In this document: positions 6,306-12,157 of the stretch, piece by piece | How positions within the stretch are numbered: the first letter of the stretch is position 1 | Layout of the letters: each line of letters starts with the position of its first letter | Source of the DNA: CAZBGL01 sp964491375 | GTDB lineage: Bacteria > Desulfobacterota > Deferrisomatia > Deferrisomatales > Deferrisomataceae | Length of the DNA: 12,157 nt | Direction: 5' to 3' | NCBI GenBank assembly: GCA_964491375.1 | Contig: CAZBGL010000301.1 | Coordinates: 1 to 12,157 of the forward strand | Notes under the pieces: model-generated | Told to the model about the DNA's origin: nothing | Seen by the model: only the letters and a program-made list of their open reading frames with translations | Database searches by the model: none | Made by a program: the position numbers and the translations under genes

Positions 6306-8399
6306 TCACCGCGTCACCGCCCCCATCCGTATCGTCCGCTCCACACCCGCCACCCGCACCTTCAGCTCCGTGCCCGCGTCGTCCATTTCCTCCACCGAGA
6401 GTTCCGGCGGGGCCCCTTTCCAGGGCACCATCAGCCACCGGAACCTCCGCACCCCCGTACTCCACACGGCCCGCACGGCCCACGCCGGCTCCTTCATGCC
6501 GTACCCGGGGGCCACCCAGCCCCGGGCCGCATCCGCCCCGGCCCGGAACGTCTCCAGCCGGCACGGGTCGAGGAACCGGACCTCCAGGCCCACCCTCCCG
6601 GACCGGGCCAAGAGCACCGACCCGTCCGGCCCCGCCTCCAGCTCCACCGCCGGGTGGAAATGAAGCCATGTTGCGACCCCGGCCCCTTCGGTCCGTCCCT
6701 CCAGGGTGTCTGTCACCGCCCAGAACAGCGGCTTCGCATACCCCACCCACCGCCGCACCCGCACGCCCGGACCGTATTCCAGCCTTCCTTGGACAACATC
6801 CTGATCGTCCGACAGTTCCCACAAGTCCACCTGCGGGTCCCGCACGAACCGCCAGGCCATCATCCCGGCGTATTCGGCCTGGCGGCAGCCTTCCACCACC
6901 ACCGTGTTGTGGGCCTCCTCCTCCCGGAAGCCGCAGTGCCAGCGCGGGTCGCCAAAATACGTGAAGAACCCGGCATCCACCACGAACGGCCGGCCGTGCA
7001 CGCACAGTTCGAACGAGAGCGCGTCGGCGTGGCCGTGGGCGGCCGAAGGCACCCCGTCGGGCCGGAGCCCCGCGGCGGTCTCGCCGCAGTCAAAGCACAG
7101 GTAGTTGGCGTCCGGGGTCCATGCGTCCCGGAACACCCAGTACCCGCTCCGGGGCAGGGCCACGGACGCCCGGCCCGGCCGGCGCGCCGGAAGCCGCCGG
7201 TAGCGCTCCAGCGCATCCTCGGGCACGAGCCACAGCAGGTCCACCTCCTGGCCGCCGGCCGCGAACTTGAAGTCCTCGCGGCCGAACAGGGCCGCCCCCA
7301 CGGCCAGCAGCCCCCGGAAATCCCACGAGTGGGCGAAGCCGGCGTACAGGGAGCGGGCGTTGTCGATGTCGCCGAACATGGGCTGGGTGCCGTCGGGCCG
7401 CATCATGAGCATGGAGCATTCCAGGGCCTTCTCCACCCGGCTGAGCACTGCGTCCTCCACGGGCCGCCCGTTCAACCGGCGAAACGCGATGGCCATCAGG
7501 TAGAACCCCAGGGTCCAGTGATGGTAGTACGTGGCCTGCTCCACGCTCATGCCGTCGGGGTGGAACTGTTCCTCCACGCGGGACGCCATGACCTCCCACC
7601 CGGTGCGCTCCCAGGCCCCGATCCCCAGGAGCGCCCCAACGACCATCAGGCCCGCGGCCTCGCCGATCAGGTGATTGTACGGGCTGGAATACAGGGAAAG
7701 GTGCCGGGCCAGGTGAAGGCCGTGCTCAGCCAGCGACCGGGCCACCTCCTCCCGGAACTCCGGTCCCAGGGCATCCGCCCCCCGGCACAGTTCCACGGCC
7801 CACACCCACGACAGGGCCCGCACGGCCAGTTCCAGCGCGCTGCACCAGTTGACGCCCTGGTTGTAGGGGTTGTGCGCGATCCAGTCGCGCACGATCGTGC
7901 GCACGGGGCCGGCGTACCGCTCGTCCCGGGTCAGGAACCATGCCCGGCCCAGGGTGACCAGGAACTGGTGGCGGTTGGCCTCCCACACGTGCTTCGGGTC
8001 CGCGCCACCCGGCCCCTCCGATTCCCGCACCCGGGCGAAAAACACCCGGGGCCACTCCCCCCGTCCCAGGGGATCGGCCTGCCATCCCTCGCCCCCGGGC
8101 AAGGGCACCCACCGGCCGAACAGACAAATCTCGCCTTGCAATATGCGCCCGGCGTCCGCCAGCACCGGCCGGTCGGCCCCGGTTCCGTACAGGGCGTGCC
8201 TTCGCGCCTCAGGATCCCATGCGGAGGGGAAGAACCGTGCCCCGTCCATGCCGGGGCACGGGGGGCGGATTCCGGGCCGCTTGCCGAGCCGGAACATCGC
8301 CTCCTCCAGGCGAGTCACGGCCGCCTCCCGCGCGCGCGCCGCGATTTCGGCCGGCGACATGGCCCGAATTTTCTGGAATTTCTGGACTCGGGTCAGCAT
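6306..8399 (-). CDS. Heparinase II/III-like (alginate lyase-like) protein
   Basis: A 697-residue protein with the two-part heparinase II/III architecture: an N-terminal alpha/alpha-toroid (about 90-400) and a C-terminal antiparallel beta-sandwich (about 410-690). In the toroid, YNHLIGEAAG (241-250) and DGMSVEQATYYHHW (282-295) supply the Asn, Tyr and His expected at the active cleft. The junction has HGHADALSFEL (455-465), FVVDAGFFTY (472-481) and AHNTVVVEG (496-504), diagnostic of the family. Such enzymes cleave uronic-acid-containing polysaccharides by beta-elimination. Homologues in exopolysaccharide loci often have no proven activity. No signal peptide is visible, so the protein appears cytoplasmic, unlike the secreted lyase downstream. 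ATG 8399 begins MLTRVQKFQKIRAMSPAEIA, typical of the family; a 17-codon upstream extension overlaps the ligase gene. The gap to the ligase stop is 7 bp with no good ribosome binding site, which suggests coupled re-initiation. Confidence 0.88.
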   Translation of the reverse strand: MLTRVQKFQKIRAMSPAEIAARAREAAVTRLEEAMFRLGKRPGIRPPCPGMDGARFFPSAWDPEARRHALYGTGADRPVLADAGRILQGEICLFGRWVPLPGGEGWQADPLGRGEWPRVFFARVRESEGPGGADPKHVWEANRHQFLVTLGRAWFLTRDERYAGPVRTIVRDWIAHNPYNQGVNWCSALELAVRALSWVWAVELCRGADALGPEFREEVARSLAEHGLHLARHLSLYSSPYNHLIGEAAGLMVVGALLGIGAWERTGWEVMASRVEEQFHPDGMSVEQATYYHHWTLGFYLMAIAFRRLNGRPVEDAVLSRVEKALECSMLMMRPDGTQPMFGDIDNARSLYAGFAHSWDFRGLLAVGAALFGREDFKFAAGGQEVDLLWLVPEDALERYRRLPARRPGRASVALPRSGYWVFRDAWTPDANYLCFDCGETAAGLRPDGVPSAAHGHADALSFELCVHGRPFVVDAGFFTYFGDPRWHCGFREEEAHNTVVVEGCRQAEYAGMMAWRFVRDPQVDLWELSDDQDVVQGRLEYGPGVRVRRWVGYAKPLFWAVTDTLEGRTEGAGVATWLHFHPAVELEAGPDGSVLLARSGRVGLEVRFLDPCRLETFRAGADAARGWVAPGYGMKEPAWAVRAVWSTGVRRFRWLMVPWKGAPPELSVEEMDDAGTELKVRVAGVERTIRMGAVTR

Positions 8400-8406
8400 G
8401 GCGGGG

Positions 8407-9777
8407 TCACAAAACGTGCCGCGGCGCGGGAGGGAGTGCGGGCTCGGCATCCTCCGGCGCCGTGGCCGGGGCCTCCTGGGGCACCACCCGGGCGTACGCG
8501 GTCATCAGGGCCACGATCCACACCCCCCATTCCTTGTCCAGCGTGTTCGAGAACATGGCCGAAACCATGAGCGCCGCCATGCTCGATATCAGGCAGGTTC
8601 CCAGGAACCCCATGCGCGGGTCTCCGAGCACCTCGTGGTAGTACCGGCGGGCCCGAAGCGTTCCGAGGACACCGGCGAAGATGAACGCAAGCCGAAGCGC
8701 CAGCCCCTGTATTCCCCACTGGCACGCCTCGTTCAGGTACCCGTTGTGGACCGCGCGGGCCTGGTACACCCCCACGTCCTCCAGGTAACGCTGGCCGTAC
8801 ACCTTGGCGAAGGCGTCCCCTCCTGCCCCCAGAGGGTGGTCCGAGATCATCCGGAGCGCGGCCTTCCAGAACAGAAGGCGGCTGGCCGCAGACCGATCCA
8901 GCTCGTCGGGGCTGCTCACGAAAATGGTTTCGAACCGGTGGATGATCTGGGGATCCTTGAGCAGCACCAGGGTCGCCAAACCGGCCAGCACCACGCCGGC
9001 CAGGGCGTACTTTTTCTGCCGGCCCTTGGCGCCGAGCACCATCACGCCCAGGCCGAACAGCCCGGCCAGAAAAGCCCCCCGGCTGTTGCACAAGAGCAGC
9101 ACGTTGAAGATGAACGGCGCGCACACGACAGATACCCAGCGGTATGCGCGCCGGCCCACCAGGATGAACGCCCCGGCGAGCGGAAGGATCGTGACACTCA
9201 GCGAGGCCAGGAAGTTGGCCGTGTCCGCACCGGGGGCGCCGATGTCCTCGAGGCGCCCGCCCGAGAACCTCCCCCGGTCGTTGATGGTGGCCTCGTACCC
9301 GATGTACGCCATGCCCACCACCAGAACGAGCACGGCGAACCGCAGGTCCTTCGCGTCCCGCACGGACCACACCAACAAGAAGTAGAGAACCGTGAATTTC
9401 ACCAGGAGCATGTATCTGTCGAAGCTCACGGGCTGTCCACCGGCCAGGATCCAATGCACGAACGATGCGTTGATGACGATCAGAAGCGCGAACTTCTCGA
9501 TCGGGGGAAGGGCCACCCCCTGTTGCGATGCGATTCCGGCCGACGCAGTACCAACATGCCGCTGCCTGGCCCGTTCCAGAACGACAGCCACCAGAAAGAT
9601 CAAGGCGGCGGAAAAGTTCCACCGGTATCCCATGATCGGCTTCCCCCACCACCAGTCCGGCGGATGGGCGAAAAACGAAAGCCCGTACAGGGCAAACCCC
9701 CACAGCGCCCGGTGAGACAGGGCCAGCAGGGCAAGCACGGCGAACAGCACGAGCCACGCCGCCAGCGTGAGGCTCAC
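8407..9777 (-). CDS. O-antigen ligase / polymerase-like membrane protein (Wzy_C)
   Basis: A 456-residue polytopic membrane protein with roughly ten to twelve hydrophobic segments. The Wzy_C-type ligase signatures are present: LCNSRGAFLAG (229-239), HPLGAGGDAFAKVYG (314-328) in the large periplasmic loop, and HNGYLNEACQWGIQGL (344-359), whose His and Gly-x-x-Gly pattern marks O-antigen ligases and polymerases. The family joins or polymerises undecaprenyl-linked glycans at the periplasmic face. The N-terminal PPDWWWGKP and YRWNFSAAL region recalls the O-glycosylation ligase group found in exosortase loci, but I cannot separate ligase from polymerase by eye. The start is GTG 9777, overlapping the preceding TGA as GTGA, with GGGAGG (9790-9785) 7 bases upstream; the open frame beyond it lies inside the neighbouring glycosyltransferase and is spurious. 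The C-terminal 25 residues are Pro/Ala-rich and cytosolic or disordered. Confidence 0.87.
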   Translation of the reverse strand: MSLTLAAWLVLFAVLALLALSHRALWGFALYGLSFFAHPPDWWWGKPIMGYRWNFSAALIFLVAVVLERARQRHVGTASAGIASQQGVALPPIEKFALLIVINASFVHWILAGGQPVSFDRYMLLVKFTVLYFLLVWSVRDAKDLRFAVLVLVVGMAYIGYEATINDRGRFSGGRLEDIGAPGADTANFLASLSVTILPLAGAFILVGRRAYRWVSVVCAPFIFNVLLLCNSRGAFLAGLFGLGVMVLGAKGRQKKYALAGVVLAGLATLVLLKDPQIIHRFETIFVSSPDELDRSAASRLLFWKAALRMISDHPLGAGGDAFAKVYGQRYLEDVGVYQARAVHNGYLNEACQWGIQGLALRLAFIFAGVLGTLRARRYYHEVLGDPRMGFLGTCLISSMAALMVSAMFSNTLDKEWGVWIVALMTAYARVVPQEAPATAPEDAEPALPPAPRHVL

Positions 9778-10931
9778 GAAACCTCCTCCCTCGGTGCGAC
9801 TCCGGCCGTGCGGGCCACGGGCCCGAGGAGTTCCAGATACAGCGTCGCGTACCCCCGCATCATCGCGTCCAGGCTGTGGCGCTCCTCCACGAATCCCCGG
9901 GCGGCCCGGCCCAACGCCCCGCGCACTTCCGGGTGGGACACCACCCGTCTCAAGGCCGAAGCCAGCGCCCCTTCGTCCTCCGGCGGAACCAGCAGGCCGG
10001 TCTTTCCGTGGGTCACGAGCTCCGGGTTGCCACCCACGTCCGTGGCCACGCAGCACAAACCGGTGCTCATGGCCTCGAGCAGCGTGTTGGACATCCCCTC
10101 GCTCTTCGACGACAGCACGAACCCATCCGAGGCACGGAGCAGCACCGGCACGTCGTCGCGCCTGCCCAGCAGAACCACCCGGTCCGCCACGCCCAGGTCC
10201 CGTGCCAGCCGTTCCAGCTCGTTCTTAAGCGGGCCGTCGCCCGCCACGTACAGCCTCGGGCGCCCCTTCACCCCCCGCGTCGCCCGCGCGAAAGCCCGGA
10301 TCAGGAGCGCGTGGTCCTTGACCGGAACGAGGCGCCCCACCGCAATCAGGCACACCTCGTCCGGGTCCCATCCCAGGGCCCGGCGTTCTTCCGCCCTGTC
10401 CCGGGGGGGGCGGAACCGCTCCGTGTCCACCCCGTTCGGGATCACCGTAATGCCCGGGCCGGGCCCGATCGTCCGGATCAGGCGTTGCCTGTGCATCTCC
10501 GAAACCGACAGCACCCGGTCGGTCCACCGCCAGACCACCCGCTGCACCCACACGTTGCGGCGGCGCGTCTCCATGGTTCCGTGCTCGCCGTGCACGATCA
10601 CCGGAACGCGGGCCAGTTTTCCGGCCACGACCCCTTCCACCAGCGTGCCCCACGCGTGGGTGTGCAACACGTGGGGCCGCCACCGGCGCAGCAGGCGCGC
10701 CAGGCGGAACGGCAGGAGCGGATCGTTGCCTTCCTTCTTGCCCATCGAAAACAACGGCGTGCGGGCCGGGTCCAGGCGCTTCTCGTACTCGCCGCCGCCC
10801 ACGAACGCGCAGACCGCCACCACGAACCGCTCGGGGTCCATGTGGTTGGCCAGGTTCACCACCCCGTTCTCCATGCCCCCGCACCCCAGGTGGTACACCA
10901 GGTGGAGCACCCGCACCGGCTCTTCGAACAT
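9774..10931 (-). CDS. GT4 glycosyltransferase, EpsH1-system sugar transferase type
   Basis: A 385-residue GT4 glycosyltransferase. The N-lobe starts VRVLHLVYHLGCGGMENGVV (6-25), the hallmark of the sugar transferase group linked to PEP-CTERM/EpsH1 systems. The hinge has VIPNGVDTERF (163-173), a donor-site strand VGRLVPVKDH (198-207), AGDGPL (230-235), and a perfect E-x7-E pair, Glu278 and Glu286, in SEGMSNTLLEAM. All key residues are intact. It probably adds one sugar of the repeat unit at the cytoplasmic membrane face; the donor is not predictable. Two starts are possible: ATG 10931 with GGAGG (10946-10942) 10 bases upstream, used here, or GTG 10940, which would overlap the previous stop as GTGA but sits only one base from that GGAGG. 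A run of eight C (10410-10403 on the coding strand) falls at about codons 174-177. Confidence 0.92.
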   Translation of the reverse strand: MFEEPVRVLHLVYHLGCGGMENGVVNLANHMDPERFVVAVCAFVGGGEYEKRLDPARTPLFSMGKKEGNDPLLPFRLARLLRRWRPHVLHTHAWGTLVEGVVAGKLARVPVIVHGEHGTMETRRRNVWVQRVVWRWTDRVLSVSEMHRQRLIRTIGPGPGITVIPNGVDTERFRPPRDRAEERRALGWDPDEVCLIAVGRLVPVKDHALLIRAFARATRGVKGRPRLYVAGDGPLKNELERLARDLGVADRVVLLGRRDDVPVLLRASDGFVLSSKSEGMSNTLLEAMSTGLCCVATDVGGNPELVTHGKTGLLVPPEDEGALASALRRVVSHPEVRGALGRAARGFVEERHSLDAMMRGYATLYLELLGPVARTAGVAPREEVS

Positions 10932-10936
10932 GCGGA

Positions 10937-11955
10937 TCACGCCTCCCCCCGACCCACGGCCGCCTCGAACAGTTCGGCCAGTTCGCCGGTGAGCCGCACC
11001 GGGTCGAAGTGACCGATCGCTTCCGCGTGGTCTCGCGGCACGCCGCCCTTTTTCCTGTACTCCCTCACGAACTCTCCCAGGGCCTCGGCAATGTCCTCCG
11101 GGTCGCGCGGATCCGCCACCGGGCCCAAGCCGAAGGACTCCATCAGGTCCTTCAGCGCCCCCTCCCCCGCCAGGGCCAGGATGGGTTTGTGGAACAGCAT
11201 GTACTCGAACACCTTGGCCGGCACCTGGAGGTCGGTGTCCGGCTGGATCAGAACGAGCACGTGCGAGCGCGCGAGGTACCGGAGGCTCTCGAGGTGTTCC
11301 ACAGGGGGCACCACGTGCACCAGCCCCTCGAGGTTCAGTTCCCGCACCGTCTCGGGCACCCGTAGGTAGCTGGAGTGCGGCCCCACCAGGTACAGCGCGA
11401 ACGTTTCCGGGCCGATCTCGCCCCGGTCCCGGAGCATCGCAACGGCCCGGAGCAGCCCCTGGGGATCACGCCGCTTGTACAGGGCCCCGGTGTGCGCCAG
11501 GGTGAACACGCCGTTCGCCGGGGTGTCGGCCGGAATCTCCACCGGGTCGCACGCGTTCGGGATGCAGACGAACTTCCCCGGGGGCTCGTCCCGGTAGAAC
11601 GCCCGGAACTCGTCGCGCATCCGAGGCGTGTTCAGCACCACGCGGAACGCGCGCCGCACGCACCGGCTCTCCATCTGGCAGATCGCGTTGTGCCTGAGGC
11701 TTCGCCGTTCCGTTTCCGAAAGCCACGGCCTGCGGCTCCAGGGGTCGCGAAGATCCATCACCCAGGGAAGCCCGGTCACCCTGGCCAGCATGGCTCCCAC
11801 GAGGTGACACGAATGGGGCGGCCCGTTCGTGTAGAGCACCCGGACCCCCTCGCGCCGCACGATGCGCAACCCCTGAACGAACGCGAACGGAATCCACCCG
11901 CACTGCTCGTCGGGCACCGCCATCCATTTCTTCAGAGGGGTCCGCCACCCCGCAG
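10937..11955 (-). CDS. GT4-like glycosyltransferase, N-terminus missing
   Basis: About 339 codons of a GT-B glycosyltransferase. Visible in order are VPDEQCGW, a typical N-lobe segment, YTNGPPHSCHLVGAMLARVT, LPWVMDLRDPW, CIPNACDP at the hinge, LAHTGALYKRRDP at the donor site, and VFEYMLFHKPILALAGEG, the late acidic motif. This is the pattern of exopolysaccharide-locus GT4 enzymes in which about 70-90 residues normally precede the VPDEQ region, including the first Rossmann strand. Those residues are absent: upstream of about 11955 the sequence becomes poly-G on the coding strand, then AT-rich DNA. The frame happens to stay open through the G tract and yields a Gly-rich pseudo-N-terminus that should not be annotated. 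The gene is probably intact in the organism and cut by a bad sequence join. It ends TGA 10939-10937, next to the following glycosyltransferase. Confidence 0.85.
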
Positions 11956-12040
11956 CCCCCCCCCCCCCGCCCCGGCCCCCCGCCCCCCCGGGACCCCCCC
12001 CCCCCCCCCGCGCCCCCCCCCCCCCCCCCCCCCCCCCGCC
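11956..12040. repeat. Low-complexity C tract (poly-G on the minus strand)
   Basis: Of 85 bases, 74 are C, 10 are G, one is A and none is T. The longest pure runs are 25 (12013-12037) and 16 (11994-12009). It interrupts a glycosyltransferase and separates GC-rich coding DNA from AT-rich DNA. Scattered substitutions inside long mononucleotide runs look like base-calling noise. It is most likely a poly-G sequencing or assembly artefact and not a genomic repeat. Confidence 0.8.
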
Positions 12041-12157
12041 AAGGGTGATTGTGATTACTTTTATAAAGTAATTTTCCTGGAAGTCCAACATCAAACATAT
12101 ATTTAAATATTATGTCTAATAACATATATTGCTTATGGGGTCCATTTATGTAATAAA
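12041..12157. other. AT-rich end of unrelated origin, no gene seen
   Basis: These 117 bases are only about one quarter G+C, against a very GC-rich remainder. No reading frame here looks like protein. It contains a short stem, ATTACTTT (12054-12061) and AAAGTAAT (12065-12072) around TAT, and the palindrome ATATTTAAATAT (12099-12110), both expected by chance in such AT-rich DNA. It probably comes from another organism or molecule, joined through the C tract. Confidence 0.7.

Noticed and set aside
9778..10056. N-terminal extension of the ligase frame
   Set aside because: It lies inside the recognised glycosyltransferase gene and lacks hydrophobic segments; GTG 9777 has a strong ribosome binding site and begins the first membrane helix.
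7870..10992. A rightward open frame of more than 1,000 codons antisense to the heparinase-like, ligase and glycosyltransferase genes
   Set aside because: Its translation is Arg/Pro/Ser-rich with no domain, and it mirrors three well-recognised proteins on the other strand. Long antisense frames are expected in very GC-rich coding DNA.
12054..12075. Possible intrinsic terminator (8-bp stem followed by TTT)
   Set aside because: The stem is almost all A-T, the T-run is short, and the sequence lies in a suspected foreign end, so chance is the simpler explanation.
11956..12094. Gly-rich N-terminus of the last glycosyltransferase and the start codon in the AT-rich end
   Set aside because: It is the translation of a poly-G tract and of unrelated AT-rich sequence and replaces a conserved N-lobe; it is not a real protein segment.
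1..12157. CRISPR arrays, tRNA/rRNA genes, insertion sequences, attachment sites
   Set aside because: I saw no regularly spaced direct repeats, no tRNA-like cloverleaf sequences, no transposase-like proteins and no terminal inverted repeats with target duplications.

Overview
The first ~11.95 kb is very GC-rich, densely coding bacterial DNA. It carries an exopolysaccharide assembly and modification locus of the exosortase (EpsH/EpsI) type. The layout suggests a high-GC Gram-negative bacterium, possibly of the former Deltaproteobacteria; that assignment is a low-confidence inference from gene content and composition, with no marker gene behind it. Most starts have recognisable AGGAG-like ribosome binding sites.

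Left edge (1-184): the last 42 codons of a rightward gene resembling the C-terminus of ketopantoate reductase, then a GC-rich hairpin. Next comes a leftward, apparently monocistronic epsI (185-826). A 131-bp divergent intergenic region holding several inverted repeats separates epsI from a rightward GT4-type glycosyltransferase (958-2052).

Main operon (2060 to ~11955, all leftward). In transcription order: a glycosyltransferase truncated at its N-terminus, a second GT4 glycosyltransferase resembling the EpsH1-system sugar transferase group, a Wzy_C/O-antigen-ligase-like membrane protein, a heparinase II/III-like protein, an asparagine-synthase-type amidotransferase with a TTG start, a sulfotransferase, and a secreted pectate-lyase-like beta-helix protein. 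Neighbours overlap by ATGA or GTGA or lie within 7 bp, except for a 60-bp gap before the amidotransferase. This points to one translationally coupled unit whose promoter is not in the window. The operon ends 7 bp from the end of the convergent glycosyltransferase.

Working model (inference): the glycosyltransferases build a repeat unit, the ligase/polymerase joins it, the amidotransferase amidates carboxylated sugars, the sulfotransferase adds sulfate, and the two lyase-fold proteins trim or process a uronic-acid-containing chain. EpsI contributes the exosortase-system role. The exosortase, Wzx/Wza/Wzc-type export genes and PEP-CTERM substrates are not in the window.

Right edge (11956-12157): an 85-base nearly pure C tract (poly-G on the coding strand) followed by ~117 bases that are only about one quarter GC. 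The reading frame of the last glycosyltransferase collapses at the tract. I read this end as a chimeric or artefactual join, not as biology.
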